Position numbers and translations under genes: made by a program
The notes under the pieces: generated by a model
Databases searched by the model: none
The model's input: the letters and a program-made list of their open reading frames with translations, nothing else
What the model was told of the DNA's origin: nothing
Shown here: positions 10,459 to 19,480 of the stretch, piece by piece
How positions within the stretch are numbered: position 1 is the stretch's first letter
How the letters are laid out: each line of letters starts with the position of its first letter
Source: Entamoeba histolytica HM-1:IMSS
Taxonomy: Eukaryota; Evosea; Mastigamoebida; Endamoebidae
DNA length: 31,684 bases
Assembly (NCBI RefSeq): GCF_000208925.1
Contig: NW_001915054.1
Span: 1 to 31,684 of the forward strand
Reading direction: 5' to 3'

Positions 10459-11658
10459 ATGAACATTTTCTTTCTTTGTTTGACTTTATCTATTGCTATT
10501 GCAGAAACCTGTACCCGTCATCCAGTTATTATTATTCCTGGAATTATGGCTTCAATGCTTAATGCTAAAATAAATATCCCTAAGAATGTTGACTTCTGTG
10601 ATAGAAAACTTGATTGCGATAGATCTAAAGATTGGTTCACATTATGGCTAAATCTGTTAGATGGAATTCCATATGTCAATGATTGTTATATTGCTTATTT
10701 AACATGTCATTATAATTCAACTTCAGGTAGAATGGAAAATGTTGAAGGAGTACAAATAGAACCTCCAAGATTTGGATCTACTTATGCCGTAGATACTATC
10801 TCTCCATCATTCCCATTAAAGACATTTTCTCGTGCATTCCATGAAGTTATAAAAGGATTACAAAAAATTGGATATAAAGATGAATTTGATTTGTTCTCTG
10901 CACCTTATGATTGGAGGTATTATCATCATGATGAATATTATGAAAAAGTTAAAGAGTTAATAATTAAAGCTTATGAAAATACTGGTAATAAAGTAGTTTT
11001 AGTTTCACATTCTATGGGAGGATTAACTACTTATATTTTATTAGATAAACTTGGCAAAGAGTTTTGTGATAAGTATATTCATAGATGGGTTGCTATGTCT
11101 ACTCCATTCATTGGGACAACTATTGCTAATGATGTTGTTCTTGCTGGATATAATATGGGATATCCTGTTTCTAAAGAATTAATTAAAAAAGCAGCAAGAA
11201 CATTTGAGACAGTAGCTATGATGGGGCCTATAGGAGAGTATTGGGATCAAAATGAAGTTTTAGTAGAATTAGCTAATGGCAAGAAATATTATCCAAAAGA
11301 CCAAATTGAGTTATTTAGTCAATTAGAAGAAATGAAACCATTTGCTAAAGAAGCAGTAGAAAATTCATTTGCTCCATATCTTAAGAAATATAATTCACAA
11401 GTACCACATGGAGTAGAAATGCATTGTGGTATTACAAGTGGAATAGAAACTGCACATAAAATAACATTTAAAGGGGATACTTTTGATTCTAAATCAACTA
11501 TAGAATTTGTAGATGGTGATCAAGAAGTTACTTTGAACAGTTTAGAATATTGTAAAAAGATGACAGAAAACTTTACTAATTTAGGTAAATATACTCACCA
11601 AGGAATGTTGTTAAAGAAAGAAGTGATTGAATATGTTAAAAATCTTGCTTGTGACTAA
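10459..11658 (+). CDS. Secreted LCAT/lysosomal phospholipase A2-like acyltransferase
   Basis: The 399-residue protein starts with a clear signal peptide (about residues 1-16, MNIFFLCLTLSIAIA) and then enters the lecithin:cholesterol acyltransferase fold at HPVIIIPGIMASML. The nucleophile elbow is VSHSMGG with Ser185. A plausible Asp354 (FVDGDQEVT) and His380 (YTHQGML) complete the alpha/beta-hydrolase triad in the order expected for LCAT/PLA2G15. The segment APYDWRYY after residue 145 is the family's lid-region signature. The likely reaction is hydrolysis or transfer of the sn-2 acyl chain of phospholipids, either secreted or in an endosome or phagosome. No membrane anchor or ER retention signal is visible. 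Family is secure, but substrate and acceptor are inferred. Confidence 0.92.
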   Translation: MNIFFLCLTLSIAIAETCTRHPVIIIPGIMASMLNAKINIPKNVDFCDRKLDCDRSKDWFTLWLNLLDGIPYVNDCYIAYLTCHYNSTSGRMENVEGVQIEPPRFGSTYAVDTISPSFPLKTFSRAFHEVIKGLQKIGYKDEFDLFSAPYDWRYYHHDEYYEKVKELIIKAYENTGNKVVLVSHSMGGLTTYILLDKLGKEFCDKYIHRWVAMSTPFIGTTIANDVVLAGYNMGYPVSKELIKKAARTFETVAMMGPIGEYWDQNEVLVELANGKKYYPKDQIELFSQLEEMKPFAKEAVENSFAPYLKKYNSQVPHGVEMHCGITSGIETAHKITFKGDTFDSKSTIEFVDGDQEVTLNSLEYCKKMTENFTNLGKYTHQGMLLKKEVIEYVKNLACD

Positions 11659-11741
11659 GTTCTTAGTATTAGTTTAATTCAATACTTTTCTAAGTTGTTT
11701 TTTAATTTAATGAATGTAACAGCTAAAACGAAAAAGAAATA

Positions 11742-11747
11742 GAACTT
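11742..11747 (+). promoter_or_regulatory. GAAC-type core promoter element
   Basis: GAACTT lies 20 bp upstream of the ATG at 11762. GAAC elements close to the transcription start are a known feature of Entamoeba core promoters. The very short leader is typical. Confidence 0.45.
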
Positions 11748-11761
11748 AAAAACAAACTAAG

Positions 11762-12565
11762 ATGCAACGACCAATCACTCAATTCATAGTTATTAAACCT
11801 AAGAAAGATGGAGATAAAAGTATTGGACAAGAAATTAAGGAAAAACAAGAGAGAGAATTTAAATTATTCAAACAAAAAGAACGAGAAAAAATGCGAATTG
11901 AATTACAAAAAGAAAAAAATAAAATGGAAGTAGAAGAAAAGAAAATTGATTCATATCAACGATTAATTGAATTTAAAAAAATCAAAGAACAAAAGCAAAG
12001 AGCTTTTGGAGTTGGTTGTTCAATTACCAAAGATATTTATTTAGGATCAGTAGAAAGTAGTAATAATCAGGCATGGCTAGATAGTGAATGTATTAATGTA
12101 ATTATTAATTGTACTTGTGAGTGTAGTAATGAAGAAGAAGAAGGAAGAGAATATTATAGGTTGCCAATTAGTAAATACCATAATACAATTAATCCTTTTG
12201 TAAAAGAGGTTTGTGCCTTGATCAACTTAGCTCATTCCAAAGGAGAAAAGGTTCTTATTCATTCATTTGATGGAAGAAATAGAGCTCCTGCATTATTAAT
12301 TGCTTATTTGATTCAAAATAATAAAATGAGTTTTATAAATGCATTTAATATGGTTAAAACAAAAGCATGGACTTTTGAATTATCTATGGTATTGGTCGGT
12401 GAATTGAATGCCCTTTCAAGTCAATTAGGATTAACTTCTATTAGTGGTATGACTGCTTCTCAATTCAAACAAGACCCAATCACCCGTCGTGCATTAGAAG
12501 ATGCAGAAGTAGAAATAGCTGATAGAAAAAAGAAATGGGAATTTTCTCATAATGTAATTGACTAA
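11762..12565 (+). CDS. Dual-specificity-phosphatase-fold pseudophosphatase
   Basis: The protein has 267 residues. Residues about 20-80 are a highly charged Lys/Glu coiled coil. Residues about 84-225 follow the dual-specificity phosphatase fold (DIYLGS start, YYRLPISKY strand, then VLIHSFDGRNRAPALLIAYL). The catalytic loop should read HCxxxxxR but here is His167-Ser168-x5-Arg174, so the nucleophilic Cys is Ser (codon TCA). The general-acid Asp expected after YYRLPI is also not seen. The P-loop Gly171 and Arg174 are kept, so phosphate binding may persist. This is the STYX-type pseudophosphatase condition. The domain call is strong, loss of catalysis is inferred from residues, and the binding partner is unknown. 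Confidence 0.85.
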   Translation: MQRPITQFIVIKPKKDGDKSIGQEIKEKQEREFKLFKQKEREKMRIELQKEKNKMEVEEKKIDSYQRLIEFKKIKEQKQRAFGVGCSITKDIYLGSVESSNNQAWLDSECINVIINCTCECSNEEEEGREYYRLPISKYHNTINPFVKEVCALINLAHSKGEKVLIHSFDGRNRAPALLIAYLIQNNKMSFINAFNMVKTKAWTFELSMVLVGELNALSSQLGLTSISGMTASQFKQDPITRRALEDAEVEIADRKKKWEFSHNVID

Positions 12566-14863
12566 ATATTTTTATTTTAAGTATTATTATACTCGTTGTT
12601 ATTCAAAAAGTGAGTCTTGAGATGAGTGAGAAACCACAAATTAATAAAAATTGCCATGGATATGAATATTATAAGAGTCAAATGGAAATTTATAAGAATA
12701 ATAAAAGAAAGCAATAAGAATAAATGAAGTAGAAAAGAAGACTGAAATATAAAGATAAGAGAAATAAAAAAGAATATACAAAGTGGAGAATATAACAAAA
12801 GCATTTAATTAAATGTTAATAAAACTGTTCTTCATTCAATGATTAATAAATATTAATAACATCATACATCATTAAAATGAGTAATTTTTTTTGTTTTATT
12901 TATTATTTGGGCTTTCTTCTTGTTTTATGAATAAATCATTTTATTTTATGTCAACTTATTATTGTCTTTTCTTTCTTCTATCTGTTTATTTCTTCTTTTT
13001 ATCTTCTTCTTTGATTTTTATTTTAATTTTAATGAACTTCTTCTTTCTTTATTTCTTATTTTATGATGAATATTTCATTATCATTATATTATTATGTATA
13101 ATTTCATTTATTATTAATATCATCATTTATATCTTAATCTTGGTTTTCTTAATTTCTCTATTTCTTGTGGTGAAAATATTTTAATTCCTTCTTCAAAGAG
13201 TCTTTTCAAATATTCTTAGTTTTATATTTCTACTATTTCTTTTTATTTATTTATTATTTGTTCTTTATTTTGATATTGCTTATATCTTCTTTATGTTTTA
13301 TTATGATAATACTGTTTATTTGTATTGAAATTATTGTTTAAAGTATTTATGATAATGAAAATAAATAAAATGATGAGTGAAATGATTCATAGCTTCAGTG
13401 TTGTGATTGTTATGATAATAGTTATAATATGATAATGTTTAATCTGATGACTAATGTATCTCTATCTATCTAGATAATACATATTTCACTCATTATTCTA
13501 TCATTTGTATTCCTTGGTCGATGTGAATTTCTCTTTCTTTTGTTATTGGTTTTTTTATATTATTGTGTTTATTGTCATTCATCTCCTTTTGGTGAGAATG
13601 ATGAAAAACTAATACTAAAAACAAAAGATGAGAATGAGAAAGAATAAATAATGGAGAAATAATGATAAGGTTATCTGAAAACAATGAGATAATTAGGATA
13701 AAATGAAGAAAGGAAGATATAAATCATGTCAAATACTAAATAACAAAAAGATGAAATAGAACCAGAATAAGCAGAAAAGGATTAATAGACACAACAAGAA
13801 GAATAATATCAAATAATAACCAACAATGAGATAAAAAAAGTTTAACAATAAAAGACATATAAAAACAGAAAATACACTGACACTAAATAAACAATAATGA
13901 CAACATCAACAATATTGAATAAGAAAATGCATGAAACTATACCATTGAAAAATAGAGAAATAGAATTAAAGCATAAGAAGAAATGAATATAAAGAATAAT
14001 AAAAATAAACAAACAATAAGAAATGAAAATACAATAAAACAAAGAAATAGGATAAAAAATAAAGGAATTGACTTTGAATAAATTAGTTAAATATAATAGC
14101 GAAGTAAGAATAAAGAAAATATGATAAATAATGTCAACATTATTTCAAAGAGCATATTGTAAATACCGAAAAAGTAAATTAAACAAAGAACAAAAAAATG
14201 AAATTAACAACATCAAAAACATTAAAAACATTGTTATTAAAAACATGAAAGATGCCATAGAAAATTGTCTTATTACAGCAAAACATACAAAATAGAACTA
14301 ATTGGTAACATCAAAAAGATAGAATTAAATTTTTTACAACCAAGCACAATAGAAACTAATTCTATTTCTACTTAATTGACTTTATTTAGTTTGTGTCGTT
14401 GGTTGTAAACTTTATCTATATAATAGAGATGATTAAGAAGAGTTTTAATACAAGTAATGGTTTGAATGAGAAATAATACTCCCCTTTATAAAAAAAAACA
14501 ATATCTTATCACTTTTAATTTCTTACTAAAGAATGTTGGTTTGTTTTGTAACTTTTTAACTGTTGTTATATTCCAATTAAATACACATGTTCCTTATTTC
14601 AAACAATGTACAGTCTGATTAAAATTATTTATCTTCTTTTAATGGTTATTCTATACCAATACTTCAATGAATTACACTTCCTCATTTGAAGTAAAATAGA
14701 ATCAAACAAAGAGAGTAGACATGTTCCAAAATTATAAGTCTAACAACTGAATTTCGTAAATTAACACTCACTTATTTCTTACTATAGTTTGCTTATTAAA
14801 AAAACAATTAACGTTAATATTTTAAACCAGAAAATTAAGAATTATTGAGAAATAGATTTAGAC
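12566..14863. other. Gene-free 2.3-kb region with strand-biased blocks
   Basis: No convincing gene is visible. The stretch moves from A-rich/purine-biased (about 12600-12800) to T-rich/pyrimidine-biased (about 12880-13570), then back to A-rich (about 13590-14320). The open frames here (for example 12891-13184 plus, and 12577-12804 and 13842-14042 minus) encode only Phe/Leu/Ile/Ser runs expected from T-rich text. Around 14240-14860 the sequence is more mixed, with a hairpin at 14333-14409 and the 3' flank of the E1 gene. Confidence 0.6.
14333..14409. repeat. Imperfect inverted repeat
   Basis: TTTACAACCAA at 14333-14343 is matched by TTGGTTGTAAA at 14399-14409, with 11 perfect pairs. Inner matches CAC/GTG and AAACT/AGTTT extend the stem with bulges. 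It lies in gene-free DNA about 450 bp past the end of the E1 gene. Confidence 0.6.
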
Positions 14864-17818
14864 TTAGAAATTCAAAAGAACATCTGGAAATTCAACTCCA
14901 TCAGGAAGGTCGCTTCCGTCATTTAAGCAAACTGATAAAGACAATGTCATTGTTTCATTCTTAAAGTCTTCTCCATACATCTCTTTATAAATTTCAGTAA
15001 ACTTCTTGGATAAACGAGCTTGTCCACTAGGAAGATATGAACAATAGAATAACTTATTACCAACAGTGATAGAATCAATTTCAATTGGATATTTCTTTGA
15101 TATAATATCACATAATTCTTGTACTGTACAATTTCCATCAAATTCTAATTTATCCCAAATAGATACTTCAAGTCCATCACAAATTTTTGTCTTTTTCACT
15201 GCTTCTGGTTCAGTAGCATCCATATATCCTATAGCTAAATTTAAGAATGAACAATGATATGCTTCTAATGGTTTCTTTTCAATAACCTTCAATAATTCAA
15301 TACATTGTAATCCAGATACTACAGCTGTAGTAGTAATCATTGCTGGTATAATTTTTCCTGCAATTAACTTTGTTTTTAAGAAATCTGCTGGTTTAATACA
15401 ATAATTCTCTGCTCTTAAATTACTACATGCTGTTATAAATTCAATATGATGATTATTATCATCATCCTTTTCAAATTCTATTGGATTAACTTTTGGAATT
15501 TCTTTTCCTTTTATTTCTTCACTAAGTTGTTTAATTTCAGCTTCTGGTTCTTCTGTTTTCTTTTCTTCACTTGTATATTCTTTTAATGAATATGCATATT
15601 TAATAATTTCTTCTTTACTCAATTCATTTTTAATCCCATATATTTCTGCTCGAAGAAGTGATGCTGAAATAATAAATTCTTTTGCATATTGATTATCAAT
15701 ATTAAATGGATAAATATGTGGGAATCTTTTTGGTGCATGCCAAAATGGTATTCCTTCATCTGTAATTGTATTTTCTGGGAAATTAGTAATAAGTTTTTGA
15801 ATCGTGTTAACAAAGTTTATATCATATTTCTCTCTTGCCCATGCAATACAATCTTTTAAACTATGTGGAACTTTACTGACTCCATTTTCTACAATCAATT
15901 TTAAATTTTCTAATAAAACTAATGGACTTTCTTTCTTTAATGATTCTAAATAACTTTCTCCTTGTTCCTTATAATTTTTGACTGGTTCAATTTCTGTTTT
16001 AAAGAATCCTTCAAATCTATCTCTTGCCCATTGAATTGTATGATCAATTTCATTGGGGAAATTATGAAGTGTACACATTGGAATACTTTTTTCTTCTGGG
16101 TCTCTAACTGATCCTGTAGAATATGATTGTGTGATATGTGGAATAATACTTTGTGTATTTCCTTTAGTTCCTGTTGTTCCTCCTTCAATCATAGCAAGTC
16201 CATATTTGACACATTGTGCATCACAATACATTCTAGCTTGTACATTATCCAATGCTGTAGTAACAGCACTTAATGACTTGAAGAAGTTTTTAGTAAAAAT
16301 GTTTTCTGTAGCTTCTCCAACTCGAAGTTGATAATCCTTGATATGAATTTCTGGATTCATTATTTTAACTGCTTCACTTGCAACTTTCGATTTTGATTGA
16401 TTGATGTTATTGTTTCTGAACAAGAATTGTCTTGACAAATTGGACTTTTCAATATTGTCATTATCTGTGATATGAATCAACCCTTTTCCACTACTCAATC
16501 CCATCATTGCCCATGTCTTCAATACTTCACATCCAATAGCTCCTGATCCAACAAGGAAAATTGATAAATCTTCTATCTTTTGTTGAACAGTTTTACCTAT
16601 AATATCAATTTGTCCTGAATATCTTCCATTATCCTTAAATTCTTCTTTTGGTAATTCTAAATAATTGTCTGGAAGAATTTCAAGACAATCATAAAACATA
16701 TATTGACAATATGGTGTATATTTTCCTGATGCTGCTTTTAATACTTCTTGAGCTGCAATTCCTCCAAATGCTGTGTCTAATGGTGAGAAAAATCCATTGT
16801 TACAATAACAGAAAATCTTAATAATATTTTCATCTAAGTCAATGTGAAGTTCTTCAACAATACTCTTAAATTGTTTATAATCTTCTTCATCATGACTTTT
16901 TGGACTTCTTCCATATTTATCCATAAATATCATTAATCCATGATATAATGTTTGATAACCTCTTAGTCTTTCCATTTTAGACATATTAGTAAATGTAATT
17001 TCTCCTGGTTCATTTAGTCTTTCTTTTAATGGTTTATAATGTAATGTAACAGTAGGTTTAACTTCTGTAACTTTTCCTCCTTTAATGTATTTACCATATT
17101 GACTTAAGTCTCCAATCTCAATTGAATATGCTGTTCTTTTAGTAATTTTAAATGTTTTTCCTCCATTTTCTGAATAATTCAATCCAGGTAATCCACTAAA
17201 TTCATCAAGTTGAACTTCATTTCCAACATCTAATGTACAGAAATTTTCATCAATAAATTGAATAGTGTTTCCAACAACTTCATTAACAATATAAGTTAAT
17301 GGTGTCTCACCATTTGAATCAAAAACAACAAAATTATCTCCAAAATCATTAAAGATCATTGTAAATGGTCCTCTATTAACAGCATAAACCATTTTAACAT
17401 TATGTTTTCTACATAATTCATTAATATAAATAGACTGTTTTTCAGAAAGTAAATAACAAAGAACAATAATATCATAATCATTATATAATGTTTCATCTGT
17501 TAATTCTCGTTTTTCTACTCTAACAGGAACATTATTGTTTAATTCTTGGAATTGTTTATATGTTGATTCACTAATACAATGTCCAATATGTTCTTTTCTT
17601 AAAAAGAAGTTTGTTCCTAAATCAGCTAAACATGCATTTCTATTATCTAATAATCCAACTGATTTAACAGACATTAATAATACATTCTTTGTAATTTCAG
17701 CACCCATTCCATTTAATCCTGCAATTAATACTTTTGTATTCATCATTTTAATTTGAGCATCTTTTCCAATAGTAAATAATTGTCTTGACAATACGGCTTC
17801 ATCAATTTGTTGTGTCAT
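14864..17818 (-). CDS. UBA1: Ubiquitin-activating enzyme E1
   Basis: The 984-residue protein is a full-length E1, slightly shorter than the roughly 1020-1060 residues of yeast and human enzymes. It adenylates the ubiquitin C-terminus, then takes it as a thioester. The inactive adenylation half starts with VLIAGLNGMGAEITKNVLL (about residues 29-47). The active half has FLVGSGAIGCEVLKTWAMMG and the NLSRQFLFR segment. The catalytic Cys is Cys582 in IPMCTLHNFPNEIDH. The C-terminal ubiquitin-fold domain covers about 890-984. All expected domains are present in order, with no break. The gene is divergent from ribosomal protein S2 across 317 bp. On its side, a GAACTATTTAAAA element lies about 40 bp upstream (17847-17859). 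A UBA6-like or other E1 is less likely given the IPMCTLHNFP context. Confidence 0.95.
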   Translation of the reverse strand: MTQQIDEAVLSRQLFTIGKDAQIKMMNTKVLIAGLNGMGAEITKNVLLMSVKSVGLLDNRNACLADLGTNFFLRKEHIGHCISESTYKQFQELNNNVPVRVEKRELTDETLYNDYDIIVLCYLLSEKQSIYINELCRKHNVKMVYAVNRGPFTMIFNDFGDNFVVFDSNGETPLTYIVNEVVGNTIQFIDENFCTLDVGNEVQLDEFSGLPGLNYSENGGKTFKITKRTAYSIEIGDLSQYGKYIKGGKVTEVKPTVTLHYKPLKERLNEPGEITFTNMSKMERLRGYQTLYHGLMIFMDKYGRSPKSHDEEDYKQFKSIVEELHIDLDENIIKIFCYCNNGFFSPLDTAFGGIAAQEVLKAASGKYTPYCQYMFYDCLEILPDNYLELPKEEFKDNGRYSGQIDIIGKTVQQKIEDLSIFLVGSGAIGCEVLKTWAMMGLSSGKGLIHITDNDNIEKSNLSRQFLFRNNNINQSKSKVASEAVKIMNPEIHIKDYQLRVGEATENIFTKNFFKSLSAVTTALDNVQARMYCDAQCVKYGLAMIEGGTTGTKGNTQSIIPHITQSYSTGSVRDPEEKSIPMCTLHNFPNEIDHTIQWARDRFEGFFKTEIEPVKNYKEQGESYLESLKKESPLVLLENLKLIVENGVSKVPHSLKDCIAWAREKYDINFVNTIQKLITNFPENTITDEGIPFWHAPKRFPHIYPFNIDNQYAKEFIISASLLRAEIYGIKNELSKEEIIKYAYSLKEYTSEEKKTEEPEAEIKQLSEEIKGKEIPKVNPIEFEKDDDNNHHIEFITACSNLRAENYCIKPADFLKTKLIAGKIIPAMITTTAVVSGLQCIELLKVIEKKPLEAYHCSFLNLAIGYMDATEPEAVKKTKICDGLEVSIWDKLEFDGNCTVQELCDIISKKYPIEIDSITVGNKLFYCSYLPSGQARLSKKFTEIYKEMYGEDFKNETMTLSLSVCLNDGSDLPDGVEFPDVLLNF

Positions 17819-17846
17819 TTCTATTTATCTAGTTGTTTTATCTTCG

Positions 17847-17859
17847 TTTTAAATAGTTC
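17847..17859 (-). promoter_or_regulatory. GAAC plus TATA-like element of the E1 gene
   Basis: On the minus strand the text reads GAACTATTTAAAA about 30-40 bp before the E1 ATG. This combines a GAAC core with a TATTTAAA TATA-like box, as described for Entamoeba core promoters. Confidence 0.45.
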
Positions 17860-17997
17860 TCATTTTCTCTCATTCCATTTTTAGAATGACGTTTTTGTTT
17901 TTTAATTCATTAATTCTCATTAAATAGTTTTTTTTACTATTAAGAGTAAATTGTTTCAAAATTCTGATAATCCCCAGAACTTAAAATTAAAAGAAAA

Positions 17998-18026
17998 ATG
18001 TTATATATAAATGTTATATATAACAT
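17998..18026. promoter_or_regulatory. Palindrome ATGTTATATATAACAT with a tandem 13-mer
   Basis: ATGTTATATATAA is repeated head to tail (17998-18010, 18011-18023), and the second copy completes a perfect 16-bp palindrome at 18011-18026. It lies in the divergent promoter between E1 and S2. A near-identical palindrome sits in another divergent promoter at 25870-25889. Confidence 0.5.
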
Positions 18027-18087
18027 AAGAATAGAACAAGATTAATAAGAAGATAATAGTATCAAAATAATAGATAAAAAAAAAGAA

Positions 18088-18095
18088 AACCCTAA
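18088..18095 (+). promoter_or_regulatory. AACCCTAA box upstream of RPS2
   Basis: AAAACCCTAAAAT lies about 42 bp before the S2 ATG and is followed directly by a TATAAAAAGG-like stretch. It matches the box seen before the other translation genes. Confidence 0.55.
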
Positions 18096-18135
18096 AATAT
18101 AAAAAGGTAAAAACAGAAAAAAGAAGATAACCGGA

Positions 18136-18903
18136 ATGGACGCCAAGCAACAACGTGGTGAAAAGAGACAATTCGGAAATAGAAGAGGAGGAAGAGGAGC
18201 ACCAAGAGGAAGAGGAGCTAGAAAAGATGGAGCCTCAGATGGATGGACACCAGTTACCAAGCTTGGAAGATTAGTTAAAGACGGAAAGGTCAAGAGCATT
18301 GACCAAATCTTTGAATTTGGTATTAAAATTAAGGAATATCAAATTGTTGATCATCTTCTTCCAGGTCTTAAAGAAGAAGTTATGACTATGCAATCAGTCC
18401 AAAAACAAACTTCTGCCGGTCAAAGAACCAGATTAAAGGCATATGTTGCTATTGGAGATCACAACGGTCATGCTGGACTTGGAGTTAAATGTGCTAAAGA
18501 AGTTGCTGAAGCTATTAAAGGAGCTATGATCCAAGCTAAATTAGCTATGGTTCCAGTTAGAAGAGGATATTGGGGAGCTACCATTGGAGAAGTTCACACA
18601 GTTCCATGCAAACTTACTGGTGCTTGTGGTTCAGTTCGTGTCAGACTTGTTCCAGCTCCAAGAGGAACTGGTATTGTTGCAGCACCAACACCAAAGAAAT
18701 TCTTAATTCTTGCAGGTATTGAAGATGTTTTCACTCAAACCACTGGACATACTAAGACTCTTGGTAACTTTGTCAAAGCTACTTATGATGCTGTTAGACA
18801 ATCATATGGATTCCAAACAAAAGACTTATGGAAAGTTGGAGGAGTTAAACAATCACCAATGGACAAGTATGCTAAAATTCTTGCTGAATCCAAGAAGAAT
18901 TAA
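18136..18903 (+). CDS. RPS2: 40S ribosomal protein S2 (uS5)
   Basis: The 255-residue small-subunit protein has the Arg/Gly-rich N-terminus typical of eukaryotic uS5 ([15 protein letters not shown] at about residues 17-31). The S5 double-stranded-RNA-binding fold follows ([20 protein letters not shown]), then the second S5 half ([35 protein letters not shown]). It sits near the mRNA entry site and contributes to decoding accuracy. The start is supported by the N-terminal GAR region and a short leader with an AACCCTAA box. Codon choice is more selective than in neighbouring non-ribosomal genes (many GGA, AGA, CCA and AAG codons), fitting high expression. No intron is visible. Identification is secure. 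Confidence 0.97.
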
Positions 18904-19480
18904 ATTCTAATCCTTTTTGTTCTATTTTTTTTTATTTTTCAAGATAATTAATAGTAATTAACACTACATTTTCTTATTTTATAAATTGAATTTTGTTTAT
19001 TTTAATTAATAATTTATAACTTCACTTACATTACCATAACTAATTTATAAATTATCTTAAAGACAAAATTACTTTCAATACTATTTTCTATATTAACATT
19101 TGTCTTAATACCTTCACTTAATTGAATTTTTTTAATACCTTTATCTTTTAAAATTGTTTCTATTTCATATTTATATTAGTAATTCATTAATATATCATTT
19201 TTAAATTCATTTTGTTAATTTACTGAAATAGTAAGTTTGTTGTTATTAATATTCTTTTATTACCATCAATAATTCTTGTTGTTAATTTAATTATTTGCTA
19301 TTTCTATTTAAGTTTATTACATCATTTCAAGATGATTGACTCTTTATTTTTATTGTAACATATTGATATTTTTCATGACATTACCTCTTGTATTTGTGTA
19401 TTTGTTGGTTATTGTTATAAAAATTAATTTAACATTCAAAATAAAACTTTTCATAGAGAATAAAGAATAAATTAAGTCAT
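18904..19480. other. Convergent intergenic region
   Basis: The region lies between the 3' ends of S2 (plus) and the WD40 gene (minus). It is mostly T-rich on the plus strand. The only coding-like text is on the minus strand at 19026-19175: 49 codons free of stops (GIKKIQLSEGIKTNVNIENS inside it). It has no usable upstream start and reads as a gene remnant. Nothing else is supported. Confidence 0.5.

Noticed and set aside
12891..13184. 97-codon plus-strand open frame full of Phe, Leu and Ile, like a membrane protein
   Set aside because: It comes from T-rich low-complexity DNA. No family pattern is present, and the same amino acids appear in every frame of such text.
17535..17756. Plus-strand frames inside the E1 gene (also 15066-15257 and 16131-16331)
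   Set aside because: These are antisense shadows of a fully conserved E1 coding sequence.
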